Source: Eutrophocola sp963925675
GTDB taxonomy: Bacteria; Pseudomonadota; Gammaproteobacteria; Pseudomonadales; Pseudohongiellaceae
Direction: 5' to 3'
DNA: 64,000 nucleotides
NCBI GenBank assembly: GCA_963925675.1
Contig: CAWUSW010000009.1
Span: 1-64,000, forward strand
The notes beneath the pieces are model-generated. The model was not told where the DNA came from. It did no database searches and saw only the letters and a list, made by a program, of their open reading frames with translations. The translations under genes and the position numbers were made by a program. Each line of letters begins with the position of its first letter. The stretch's first letter is position 1. This document shows, piece by piece, positions 53,284-61,767 of this stretch.

Positions 53284-53760
53284 TTACGCTGTTTCGTCGT
53301 CTGGCTTGGCAATTTCCGCTGTTGCAGCCGTGAAGAGATCGGCACTGCTGTTACAGCCTCTTAAATTGGAACAATATTCATTGTTGTTAAAACGCTCAGC
53401 CAGATTACGTAAAACATCAAGATGGCCTTCAATAGTGTTTTCAGGAACCAGTAAGTAAAAAAGTAAATCAACTGGCTTACCATCAATGGCATCAAAATCA
53501 ATGGGTTTTTCCAGTTTGATCAAGCAACCGATTGTGCTTTCACATTTAGGAACGCGGCAATGAGGAATGGCGATACCATTACCCAGGCCGGTGCTGCCTA
53601 ACTGTTCGCGGGCAATCAATGCGTTGTAAATCTGGTTGGCGTCCACAGAGGTGACTTTCTCAGCTATAAGCTCAGCACTTGTTTCCAGTAATCGTTTTTT
53701 GCTGACACCCTGGATATTACAAAAGGTCAGGTCAGGGGATAGAATTGTATTAAGTTCCAT
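53284..53760 (-). CDS. ptsN: PTS IIA-like nitrogen-regulatory protein PtsN
   Basis: 158 residues of the EIIA-fructose type. STGLGNGIAIPHCRVP has the phosphorylated His. It regulates potassium uptake and stress responses according to its phosphorylation state. It follows rpoN after 76 bp; the hpf gene that often lies between them is absent. Confidence 0.96.
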   Translation of the reverse strand: MELNTILSPDLTFCNIQGVSKKRLLETSAELIAEKVTSVDANQIYNALIAREQLGSTGLGNGIAIPHCRVPKCESTIGCLIKLEKPIDFDAIDGKPVDLLFYLLVPENTIEGHLDVLRNLAERFNNNEYCSNLRGCNSSADLFTAATAEIAKPDDETA

Positions 53761-53836
53761 ATCTCTTTAATCTCTTTAATCTCTTTATTATTTTTACTTC
53801 ATTCTAGTTAGGCGTACGTTTTCTAAAGCTAATAAT

Positions 53837-55351
53837 TTATAACAGTCTTTTTCTCTCGTTTGAAGGCGCTATGGACAATGATTCCCGATACTTTGCTATT
53901 GTGCGTCGGGCTATATTGATGCCCTGGTCTGATAGCACCTGGGTGATTTTGCTGTCACTCAATGGTTTCTGGGGGTTTTCAGCTGCCACCAGTTTTTTGA
54001 TCAAGGCCCTTATCGCTGTGGAAGAACATTCGCCGCCGCCTTCAGTGCCGACATGACTGGAGAAGAAGTATTTTAATTCGAAGATGCCGCGGGGTGTGTG
54101 CATATATTTTTGAGTTGTCACCCGCGATATTGTTGATTCATGCATGCCAACTGCTTCAGCAATGTCTTGCAAAACTAATGGTTTCATTGCTTCGTCACCA
54201 TAATCCAGAAACCCCTTCTGGTGTTCTACAATTTTATTGGAAACCTTCATCAGGGTTTCATTTCTGCTATGCAGGCTTTTGATAAACCAGCGTGCTTCCT
54301 GGAGATTTTCCTTGATGAAATTATTGTCTGCTTCAGAACTTTTGCCATTTGCGAGCATGGCATATTCAGAGTTTACACGAATTTTCGGTGCAATTTCCGG
54401 ATTCAGTTCTGCAACCCAGTGTCCATTTTTCTTACTGACAAAAACATCAGGTACCACATAGGTGGTATCTGAAGGGGTAATTTCTGAGCCCGGTTTAGGG
54501 TTCAGGCTCAGGATGATTTTTAGCGCTTCTTTTAATTCCGGTTCTTTAATTTTTAGTGCTTTGAGGATGTGGCTGTAATCACGACTGGCTAACTGTGGCA
54601 GGTAATCGTTGATTACCTTGCTTGTTGTTTCCATGCAGGGCAAGTCAGCATCGATATGCTTAAGCTGTACCTCCAGGCATTCTTTTAAATCCCGATAGCC
54701 AACGCCAACCGGGTCAAATTGCTGAATGAGATGGAGTACTGCGGTGACTTCTTCTTCATCTATGTCCAGTTCCCTGATCAGAGAGGCATGAATGGATTCT
54801 ATGGTCACAGTCAACAGACCATTGGGATCAATGGCATCTATAATTGCCATGGCGATAAGTCTGTCACCATCTGACATGTGTGTCAGGTTTAGCTGCCAGT
54901 TGAGATGATCCTGGAGAGTGCCACTTTTACTGTTGCGGGATTCGAAGTCGAAATCGCCGCCATCTTGAGCAGGTGCAGAAGAGGGTAGAGTGGTATTGGT
55001 ATAAATATCCTCCCAGCTACTGTCTACTGATAAATCAGTGGGAATATTCTTGTCATCCCAATTGTCTTCTTTGGCAAATTCAGCATTAGGATCTTGATCC
55101 ATGTCTGAATCTTTTGCTTCTGTATCGGAAGAAAACTCGTCATTTTGGTCAAAGTCATGTTCACTTTCTGTCTCTGGGGATTCTGCTGAATTAGAAGAAT
55201 CGTCGACTTCGAGAAGAGGGTTGGACTCCAGGGCTTCCTGAATTTCCTGTTGCAGATCCAGCGTGGAAAGTTGCAGCAAACGTATAGCCTGTTGCAACTG
55301 TGGGGTCATGGTGAGCTGCTGACCCATTTTTAACTGGAGTGATAGCTTCAT
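53837..55351 (-). CDS. rpoN: RNA polymerase sigma-54 factor
   Basis: 504 residues. Region I is Gln/Leu-rich (LKMGQQLTMTPQLQQAIRLLQ), region II is acidic (about 60-110), and region III includes the helix-turn-helix MHESTISRVTTQKYMHTPRG and the RpoN box ARRTIAKYRE. It directs transcription from -24/-12 promoters with NtrC-type activators. Confidence 0.97.
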   Translation of the reverse strand: MKLSLQLKMGQQLTMTPQLQQAIRLLQLSTLDLQQEIQEALESNPLLEVDDSSNSAESPETESEHDFDQNDEFSSDTEAKDSDMDQDPNAEFAKEDNWDDKNIPTDLSVDSSWEDIYTNTTLPSSAPAQDGGDFDFESRNSKSGTLQDHLNWQLNLTHMSDGDRLIAMAIIDAIDPNGLLTVTIESIHASLIRELDIDEEEVTAVLHLIQQFDPVGVGYRDLKECLEVQLKHIDADLPCMETTSKVINDYLPQLASRDYSHILKALKIKEPELKEALKIILSLNPKPGSEITPSDTTYVVPDVFVSKKNGHWVAELNPEIAPKIRVNSEYAMLANGKSSEADNNFIKENLQEARWFIKSLHSRNETLMKVSNKIVEHQKGFLDYGDEAMKPLVLQDIAEAVGMHESTISRVTTQKYMHTPRGIFELKYFFSSHVGTEGGGECSSTAIRALIKKLVAAENPQKPLSDSKITQVLSDQGINIARRTIAKYRESLSIAPSNERKRLL

Positions 55352-55667
55352 ACTATTATAAAGACCTATCCTGCATGAAAGACTTATCCTGCATGGAAGT
55401 TTTATCCTGAGCCTGAATGCAGGCAGCTTTGGAAGTAATCCAGGATATTTAGTACCCGAATCAGGGCCGCAAGAATAGCAAATTTCGGGGTAAGGGGACA
55501 GGATTTCCTGATATCAGGAATGATTATTGCATCTATTGTAAAACAAGCGCATAACAGGCCAAAAACAAGTGATAATCAAACGAAAATTAGCAGGTTTGTC
55601 GGTAAAAAACGTCATTCATTTCAGTTTGTACTGTAAATAAAGCGAGGGAATTGAAAGGGTAGAATTT
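55352..55667. promoter_or_regulatory. rpoN upstream region with three tandem 18-19-bp repeats
   Basis: Three adjacent units containing TATCCTG or TTATCCTG lie at 55362-55379, 55380-55398 and 55399-55417, starting 11 bp upstream of the rpoN ATG (minus strand). They would be in its mRNA leader or promoter. The remainder of the 316-bp spacer up to the end of lptB shows no gene. Confidence 0.55.
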
Positions 55668-56393
55668 CTACAGTTTAAAATGATGTCCGAGATAAACATC
55701 CTTAACTTGTTGATTATTAAGGATCTCATCAGGGCTGCCAGAGGCGAGAATAGAGCCTTCATTAACAATATAGGCTTTCTGACAGATATCCAGTGTCTCT
55801 CTAACGTTATGATCAGTTACCAGAATGCCTATGCCTCTTTCACTCAGATTACGAATAATCTGCTTGATGTCATTTACTGAAATGGGATCTACTCCTGCAA
55901 AAGGTTCGTCAAGCAGAATGAAAGCAGGATCTATAGCCAAAGCCCTGGCAATTTCAGCGCGACGCCTTTCGCCTCCCGACAGACTCATCCCTTGAGTATT
56001 TGCTATATGCTCAATATGAAACTCATGCATCAGGCTTAGGGCTTTTTCCTCCCGTTGTGCCTTGCTAAGCTCTGGCCTGGTTTCCAGAATGGCCAGAATA
56101 TTGTCTTTAACCGTGAGTTTTCTGAAGATGGAGGCTTCCTGGGGCAAATAACCAAGTCCTTTCCTGGCACGCTCATGCATTGGCGCCCGGGAAACATCTT
56201 CATTATCAATAAAAACGCTGCCATGGTCGGCCTGGATAAGACCAATGATCATATAAAAAGATGTGGTTTTACCTGCCCCGTTAGGGCCAAGTAGTCCGAT
56301 AATCTCTCCGCTATGCACTTCTATGGAAGTATCTGAAACGACCTTCCTGCCCTTGTAGGACTTGGCCAGGTTAACAGCTCTGAGGGATTTCAT
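55668..56393 (-). CDS. lptB: LPS export ABC transporter ATP-binding protein LptB
   Basis: 241 residues. Walker A GLLGPNGAGKTTSFYMIIGL, Q-loop YLPQEASIFRKL, signature MSLSGGERRRAEIARAL, Walker B FILLDEPFAGVDP. It powers LPS extraction from the inner membrane with LptF/G (not in the window). Nine bp after lptA. Confidence 0.97.
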   Translation of the reverse strand: MKSLRAVNLAKSYKGRKVVSDTSIEVHSGEIIGLLGPNGAGKTTSFYMIIGLIQADHGSVFIDNEDVSRAPMHERARKGLGYLPQEASIFRKLTVKDNILAILETRPELSKAQREEKALSLMHEFHIEHIANTQGMSLSGGERRRAEIARALAIDPAFILLDEPFAGVDPISVNDIKQIIRNLSERGIGILVTDHNVRETLDICQKAYIVNEGSILASGSPDEILNNQQVKDVYLGHHFKL

Positions 56394-56401
56394 TGTGCGC
56401 T

Positions 56402-56941
56402 CTACTGAGGGTTCTTCGGAGAAATTAGGTACTTGCCTTGTTCACCATTTTCGCACGAAGGTGCAGAAAGTTGTTTGCTTTCCAAATAGTAATCAATATG
56501 GCAAGCAGTCATCAAATCATTGCCTTGGGAGAATCGGGCATTTTCATCCACTGATAGATGCTGGGAATCATAATCAAGGATGATGGTTGTAGCCTCGGCA
56601 GTAACGATTGCCTGTTCAATTGCGGGCTGTTGTTGAAATTGTGCTGGTGAACCAATGACGGTGATTTTTTTTACCTGACCATCAATACGCTCAATGGTTA
56701 TTTCCTGGCCAGAGATTTTAAGTGTGCCCTGGGTAATTTCTGCAGGTGTTTGCGGGTTTCCATAAAACACCTGCTTACCCTCATCCAGAAGCAGCAGGCT
56801 ATTGTCATATGTCCCCAGGATGGGTTGCTCGGCATCTTCAGGCAGTGCCTGAACTTCAGACAGGAACAAAGTGGCCGTCAATAAAAAAACAAAGAGTTTG
56901 TAAAACTGTTTTAACAAAAAAGTATAGCTACTCATTGTCAT
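56402..56941 (-). CDS. lptA: LPS periplasmic bridge protein LptA
   Basis: 179 residues from ATG 56941 (MTMSSYTFLLK), overlapping lptC by 14 bp; ATG 56935 and an upstream start at 56977 are alternatives. A signal peptide (LFVFLLTATLFLSEVQA) is followed by an OstA-type beta-jellyroll (EITQGTLKISGQEITIERID; ATTIILDYDSQHL). It forms the LPS bridge between LptC and LptD. Confidence 0.92.
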   Translation of the reverse strand: MTMSSYTFLLKQFYKLFVFLLTATLFLSEVQALPEDAEQPILGTYDNSLLLLDEGKQVFYGNPQTPAEITQGTLKISGQEITIERIDGQVKKITVIGSPAQFQQQPAIEQAIVTAEATTIILDYDSQHLSVDENARFSQGNDLMTACHIDYYLESKQLSAPSCENGEQGKYLISPKNPQ

Positions 56942-57557
56942 ATTGCAGTTGTCCATTAGCCAGTTGTCTGAAAACATTAATATTAAGATCTACATTTATG
57001 CCTGAGCTTGTAGAAGAAAAGCCGTCAGTTTCGAATAATACGTTACTTTGTGTACTCATGCTTTTCTCTTCAGGATAGATGGTCAGTGAGTCAGTATATA
57101 TATTGACCGGGGTGCCATCTGCAGCAATGCCGCTGATAATAACATTTTCATTCAATTCCAGTCGTTCCTGATTGCGCTGTGTATCCAGCTCAATTCTGCC
57201 GGTCCCGGAATTTATTTCCCAGGCTGCGTTATCTTCGCCGTAAAGCATAAAACGGGGGGCTTCAATAATGCTGTATTCCGGGTTTGGAAAATGCGTGACA
57301 CGAACCGCCTGGAAACGATAATCGCTAACGCCATCAGCGCCATAGTGAACGGTATCCACATTTGCCATGAAATAATCATACTCTTGTGACTGCAGATCAA
57401 GTAAGCGGGTGATATCAAGAACTTCTTCATCGGTGGCAGAATCGAGCAAGTAATACATGATTCCCGATAACAGAAAAATAGCCAGAAAGTGATTCCTGAG
57501 ATTGGTTTTGCCAAGCTCGGGCTTGTTCCGAACGGATTTTGATAAGATGGTATTCAT
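56928..57557 (-). CDS. lptC: LPS export protein LptC
   Basis: 209 residues. One N-terminal membrane helix (FLAIFLLSGIMYYLLD) anchors a periplasmic jellyroll (YDYFMANVDTVHYGADGVSDY; NPEYSIIEAPRFMLY). It passes LPS from LptBFG to LptA. Between kdsC and lptA as in E. coli. Confidence 0.93.
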   Translation of the reverse strand: MNTILSKSVRNKPELGKTNLRNHFLAIFLLSGIMYYLLDSATDEEVLDITRLLDLQSQEYDYFMANVDTVHYGADGVSDYRFQAVRVTHFPNPEYSIIEAPRFMLYGEDNAAWEINSGTGRIELDTQRNQERLELNENVIISGIAADGTPVNIYTDSLTIYPEEKSMSTQSNVLFETDGFSSTSSGINVDLNINVFRQLANGQLQYDNE

Positions 57558-57578
57558 GCCGTTAAATTAGGCTCTCAT

Positions 57579-58109
57579 TTAGAGAAAAGGGCTGACGGCA
57601 TCATCAAATTTTTCCTGTGCCTGCAAGATCCAGTCACAAATTTCACGGACGGCGCCATTGCCTCCTTCTCGTGAGGTGATTGCATCGGCAGCATCCTTTA
57701 CCATGAAATGACCATTGGGCACAGTAATGCCCATTTTCACTTTCGTGATGCAGGCAAGGTCCGGCAGATCATCGCCGGCATAGGCAACCTGGGAATATTC
57801 CATCTTAAGTGTGTTGAGCAATTCTTCTAGGATATTTAATTTATCATCACGGCCTTGATAGACATGTTTAATACCCAGGTTTCTTGCACGAACGGCGACT
57901 ATTTCCGATTGCCGTCCGGTAATCAGGGCAACTGTAATACCGGCATTCTGCAGCATTTTTAAACCCAGGCCATCCATTGTATTGAAGGCTTTGATTTCTT
58001 CACCATTGTTGGAAAAATATAACTTGCCATCAGTCATCACGCCGTCAACATCCAGAACCAACAACTTGATGTCCGCGGCCAGTATATTTATGTGGTTCTG
58101 ATTACTCAT
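57579..58109 (-). CDS. kdsC: 3-deoxy-D-manno-octulosonate 8-phosphate phosphatase KdsC
   Basis: 176 residues from ATG 58109, with AAGGGTG upstream. A HAD phosphatase: LLVLDVDGVMTDGKLYF (Asp nucleophile), ALITGRQSEIV, and YAGDDLPDLACI (metal site). It removes phosphate from Kdo-8-phosphate in lipid A/core synthesis. 30 bp after kdsD. Confidence 0.96.
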   Translation of the reverse strand: MSNQNHINILAADIKLLVLDVDGVMTDGKLYFSNNGEEIKAFNTMDGLGLKMLQNAGITVALITGRQSEIVAVRARNLGIKHVYQGRDDKLNILEELLNTLKMEYSQVAYAGDDLPDLACITKVKMGITVPNGHFMVKDAADAITSREGGNGAVREICDWILQAQEKFDDAVSPFL

Positions 58110-58139
58110 TAATGGCAACACCCTTTCTTAAGCTCCTGA

Positions 58140-59111
58140 TCAAACGACATTTGCTTTCAGCAGGTCATGCATGGTGACAATACCATGAAAGCTTTCTTTA
58201 TCGTCGATCACCAGGAGTGTGTAAATTTCGTTATCCTGCATTATCTTGGCAGCCTCTGAAGCCAGAGAATTACCGGAGACGGATTTAAAGGTGCTCGTCA
58301 TCACGTCTTTAATGCAGGTCTCTTTTATATCCTGGCTACCGTCCAGAAAACGGCGTAAATCGCCATCGGTGAAAATCCCGCAAATATCGCCCTGACTGTT
58401 TGTTATGGTTGTCATGCCGAGTTTTTTTGCAGAAATTTCCAGGAGAGAGTCCCTGACTGAGGTGTCTTCTCTGACTTGGGGAATGTCGTTTCCAGTGTGC
58501 ATGATGTCGCTAACTTTCAATAGCAGACGTCGCCCAAGGTTGCCACCAGGATGAGAAAAGGCAAAATCTTCAGCAGTAAAACCACGCGCTTCAAGCAGGG
58601 CCATGGCAAGAGCGTCGCCCATGACAAGAGCTGCTGTAGTGCTGGTAGTGGGTGCCAGACCCAGAGGGCAGGCTTCCTGTGCCACACTGGCATCGAGATT
58701 GGCTGTTGCCTCTCGGGCCAGTAATGAATTCGGGTTGCCGGTGAGTGAGATGAGGGGCACACCTTTTCTTTTTAGCACAGGCAGTATGGTTTCGATTTCT
58801 GCTGTGGTGCCGGAGTTGGAGATGGCAATGACAATATCCTTAGCTGTTACCATGCCAATATCACCATGACTAGCTTCTGCAGGATGGACAAAGTGCGCAG
58901 GTGTCCCGGTACTGGCCAGTGTGGCGGCTATCTTGTTGGCGATATGACCTGATTTGCCCATGCCCATGACAATCACCCGACCCTGGCAATTCAGGATTAA
59001 TTCGCAGGCGCTGAGAAAGCTGTCATCAATCCGTTCGGAAAGGCTGGCCACAGCAGACAGTTCAAGTTCAATTGTGCGAAGGGCGCTTTTTTTTAGCGCA
59101 GATTTATCCAT
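58140..59111 (-). CDS. kdsD: D-arabinose 5-phosphate isomerase KdsD
   Basis: 323 residues: a SIS domain (VIVMGMGKSGHIANKIAATLASTGTP is the sugar-phosphate site; AISNSGTTAEI) followed by two CBS domains (about 205-323). It makes arabinose 5-phosphate for Kdo. Between yrbG and kdsC. Confidence 0.96.
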   Translation of the reverse strand: MDKSALKKSALRTIELELSAVASLSERIDDSFLSACELILNCQGRVIVMGMGKSGHIANKIAATLASTGTPAHFVHPAEASHGDIGMVTAKDIVIAISNSGTTAEIETILPVLKRKGVPLISLTGNPNSLLAREATANLDASVAQEACPLGLAPTTSTTAALVMGDALAMALLEARGFTAEDFAFSHPGGNLGRRLLLKVSDIMHTGNDIPQVREDTSVRDSLLEISAKKLGMTTITNSQGDICGIFTDGDLRRFLDGSQDIKETCIKDVMTSTFKSVSGNSLASEAAKIMQDNEIYTLLVIDDKESFHGIVTMHDLLKANVV

Positions 59112-59132
59112 AACAGAATCACGGTGCCCTAT

Positions 59133-60119
59133 CTAGCCAATAATCAGGCTTGCAGTGTAAGCGATATACATACCCAATAAAACTGTACCGGCCAGACGGC
59201 CGATTTTTTTGTTCTGGCGTGAGCGCATAAACAAAAAGAAGGTACAACCCAGGGTGATGACCATCATCATGGCGAAGTCCCTGGTGAGTACAACAGGTGC
59301 AATGACGAAAGGGGAGAGAAATGCCGGAACAGGCAGCACCAGCAGGATGTTCATTATATTGGAGCCAATAATATTACCCAATACCAGATCGTAATGGCCT
59401 TTAAAAGCACTGGTAATCGATGTGGCCAGTTCGGGCAGGCTGGTTCCTACTGCCATCACCGTAAGGCCGATAACCAGTTCGCTGACGCCGAGTGTTGTGG
59501 CAATACTGCGCGCTCCCACCACCAGAATATTGGAGCTGACGACGAGCAGTATTAGGCCAAAGAGTAGCAGTCCCATGGCTTTTTTTGTGGAGATATCGGC
59601 AATATATTCAGTTACTTCTTCCGCATTGATAAGGTCTTCTTCCTGAACTACGTGTTCTTTTTCCAGCATTGTCATGTTTCTGAACAAGCGCCAGGCAAAG
59701 GTCGCCAGAACAACCAGTAACAATAGTCCGTCGTACTTATTCAGCGTTAAATCAGCAAATATGACAAAACAAAGCCCTGATACCAGAAGCAGGGCTGGTA
59801 TTTCTTTTTTCAGTAAAGACAAGGGGATGTCAATGGGATGCAGGAGCACAGTGATGGCCAGAACAATACCGAGGTTAGCGATATTGGATCCCAGAGCATT
59901 ACCCACTGCGATATTTGGAGATCCCTGCAAAGACGCCGTGGCAGATGTAAAAATTTCAGGCGCGGATGTCCCAAAGGCAACGATAGTCAGCCCTATGACA
60001 AGCGGAGATACGCCCAGATTTTTTGCAGTAGTTGAGGCGCCCAGCACAAAACGGTCTGCGCTCCAGATGAGTCCCGCAAATCCAAACACAATGTAGATTG
60101 CGGCTGTGAAAATTCCCAT
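59133..60119 (-). CDS. yrbG: Calcium/sodium antiporter (CaCA family, YrbG-like)
   Basis: 328 residues with ten membrane helices in two inverted halves. The two alpha-repeat motifs are VIAFGTSAPEIFTSATASLQGSPNIAVGNALGSNIAN (helices 2-3) and TVMAVGTSLPELATSITSAFKGHYDLVLGNIIGSNIMN. It exchanges Na+ for Ca2+. An acidic loop (EEDLINAEE) separates the halves. First gene of the Kdo/Lpt series. Confidence 0.95.
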   Translation of the reverse strand: MGIFTAAIYIVFGFAGLIWSADRFVLGASTTAKNLGVSPLVIGLTIVAFGTSAPEIFTSATASLQGSPNIAVGNALGSNIANLGIVLAITVLLHPIDIPLSLLKKEIPALLLVSGLCFVIFADLTLNKYDGLLLLVVLATFAWRLFRNMTMLEKEHVVQEEDLINAEEVTEYIADISTKKAMGLLLFGLILLVVSSNILVVGARSIATTLGVSELVIGLTVMAVGTSLPELATSITSAFKGHYDLVLGNIIGSNIMNILLVLPVPAFLSPFVIAPVVLTRDFAMMMVITLGCTFFLFMRSRQNKKIGRLAGTVLLGMYIAYTASLIIG

Positions 60120-60450
60120 GTTTAATTCCTGGATACCTGAAATATACCTTCAGTTACCCGATGTAAAATCTGGTGACAATATGGCAAGACTATCCTGAAT
60201 AATCAAGCAAGCATTTACCTTATACGCTTGGCGTAATCTTAATTTTTTTCAGAGCGAGTTTGAGTTAAAATACTTTCTTTACTGAGACCTAAGCTGAAAT
60301 TAATTTACTAAAACCGGTTCTTTTAATAGCAGTTTATTACCACCTTATTCCCGGTTTAGCATCAGTTTAATGATAGTTTCGATGGGAATACAGTGATCAG
60401 TTCCTGTAGTTTACATGGGATTTAGCAGAACTGCTTTTAAAGCTTTTTAT

Positions 60451-60486
60451 AAAACACTTTAAAACACTTTAAAACACTTTAAAACA
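60451..60486. repeat. Three and a half tandem 10-bp repeats (AAAACACTTT) before mlaC
   Basis: Exact units at 60451, 60461 and 60471, and a partial one at 60481, ending 13 bp before the mlaC ATG and touching its ribosome site (GGAGTG). The 380-bp spacer 60120-60499 holds no other recognised feature; mlaF, mlaE and mlaD, usually upstream of mlaC, are absent. Confidence 0.9.
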
Positions 60487-60499
60487 TTGGAGTGAAATT

Positions 60500-61135
60500 A
60501 TGGATTACTTGCGCCGGATGGTCATAACAGTAGCTATTTTTGCAGGGTGTGCCGCCTTGTCTTTTCCATCTGTGGCGGCTCAGGAAATGACTGCCGAAGA
60601 GGCTGTAGATCTGTACATTAGTGATTTACTCAGGAAAATGAAGCAGATCAAGCCACTATACGAATCAGACCGTGACACTTACTTTGATAATGTTGAAAAT
60701 GCTCTGGCTGAATTTGTGGATTTTCGTGAAGTAGCACGTGGTGTAATGGCAAAGTATGGTCAGGGCCCCAATGGGGCCAGTGCAGAGCAGCTGGATCGTT
60801 TTGCTGTGATCTTTCGTGCCTCATTGGTTGAATTTTACGGTAGCGCACTTGCTGAATATGGTGGTGTGGAATATGAAATTCTTGAAAATGATCAGCAATC
60901 CAGTAATCCGGAACGCTCAAGCAACGTTCGCATGTCGATACTGGGTGACGACGGTGATCGTATAGAAGTGCAGTACACAATGTTTTTAAATGATGAAAGC
61001 AGCTGGAAACTTCGTAACCTTTATGTCGAAGGTGTTAATCTGCGCCGTCAGTACTATTCCCGATTTGATAACCTGATGAATCGCAATGGATTTGAGATCG
61101 ACAAAGTGATCGATCTCTGGCAAATCGAACAGTAA
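60500..61135 (+). CDS. mlaC: Phospholipid-binding protein MlaC
   Basis: 211 residues. Signal peptide to about residue 27 (LSFPSVAAQ). DFREVARGVMAKYG and FRASLVEFYGSALAEY are Ttg2D/MlaC family blocks. MlaC shuttles phospholipid between MlaA in the outer membrane and the MlaFEDB complex. Here it stands alone with ibaG and murA downstream. GGAGTG precedes ATG 60500. Confidence 0.93.
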   Translation: MDYLRRMVITVAIFAGCAALSFPSVAAQEMTAEEAVDLYISDLLRKMKQIKPLYESDRDTYFDNVENALAEFVDFREVARGVMAKYGQGPNGASAEQLDRFAVIFRASLVEFYGSALAEYGGVEYEILENDQQSSNPERSSNVRMSILGDDGDRIEVQYTMFLNDESSWKLRNLYVEGVNLRRQYYSRFDNLMNRNGFEIDKVIDLWQIEQ

Positions 61136-61175
61136 TCACATAGATAATTAATAGATCATCAATCAGAGAAGCGTT

Positions 61176-61424
61176 ATGGCATTTGGTAAAGAAGAAATTG
61201 AAAACCTGTTGGCAGAAGAATTTAACGATGCCAGCATTACCGCCGCAGGAGAAGGTGGCAGTTACCAGGTTCGAGTCATATCCGATACCTTTGAAGGACT
61301 TAATGCGGTGAAGCGTCAACAGTCAGTTTATCGTGTCCTGAATCCACATATCGCCAGTGGTGAGATACATGCGATAAACATGCAGCTGTTGACCAAGGGA
61401 GAACAAGCCAGCGCCGCAAACTAG
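61176..61424 (+). CDS. ibaG: BolA family protein IbaG
   Basis: 82 residues. EEIENLLAEEFNDASITAAGEGG, followed by DTFEGLNAVKRQQSVYRVL (the BolA helix with the Fe-S-sharing region) and HAINMQLLTKGE with the C-terminal His. It works with monothiol glutaredoxins in Fe-S transfer. Located between mlaC and murA as in E. coli. Confidence 0.95.
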   Translation: MAFGKEEIENLLAEEFNDASITAAGEGGSYQVRVISDTFEGLNAVKRQQSVYRVLNPHIASGEIHAINMQLLTKGEQASAAN

Positions 61425-61450
61425 TTCAGGTGGCAAAAATAATTCAGGTC

Positions 61451-61475
61451 AAAGGCTCCAGCAGGGGCCTTTTTT
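61451..61475 (+). terminator. Rho-independent terminator after ibaG
   Basis: AAAGGCTCC-AGCA-GGGGCCTTT followed by further T; one wobble pair. 26 bp after the ibaG stop. Confidence 0.85.
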
Positions 61476-61542
61476 ATGCCTGGCAGGGGCCTGGGCTTAT
61501 GCCAGACAGGGGTTTGAGTTTATGCCTGTAAGAGGCCGGGAT
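61474..61542. repeat. Three imperfect 23-bp direct repeats between ibaG and murA
   Basis: TTATGCC occurs at 61474, 61497 and 61520, exactly 23 bp apart, with variants of CAGGGGNNTG between. The rest of the spacer to 61767 shows no gene. Confidence 0.6.
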
Positions 61543-61767
61543 TTTGTCCGATATTCTGGCTTTTGTCAGGACTGATTTTAGACACCACGATGAGATCTAA
61601 ATTAATACAGCGACCTATGGTGAATCTTGTTAGAATGTCGCCCGAATATCAGGCCTGTGAATCGAAATTAACCATGATTTTGCGGGTGCTGGACTAAATC
61701 GCGACACTAGTCGCAGAAAGCATAAAGACCGGCAAATAACTGGCCGGTCAAATGCCTTGGAGAACAA

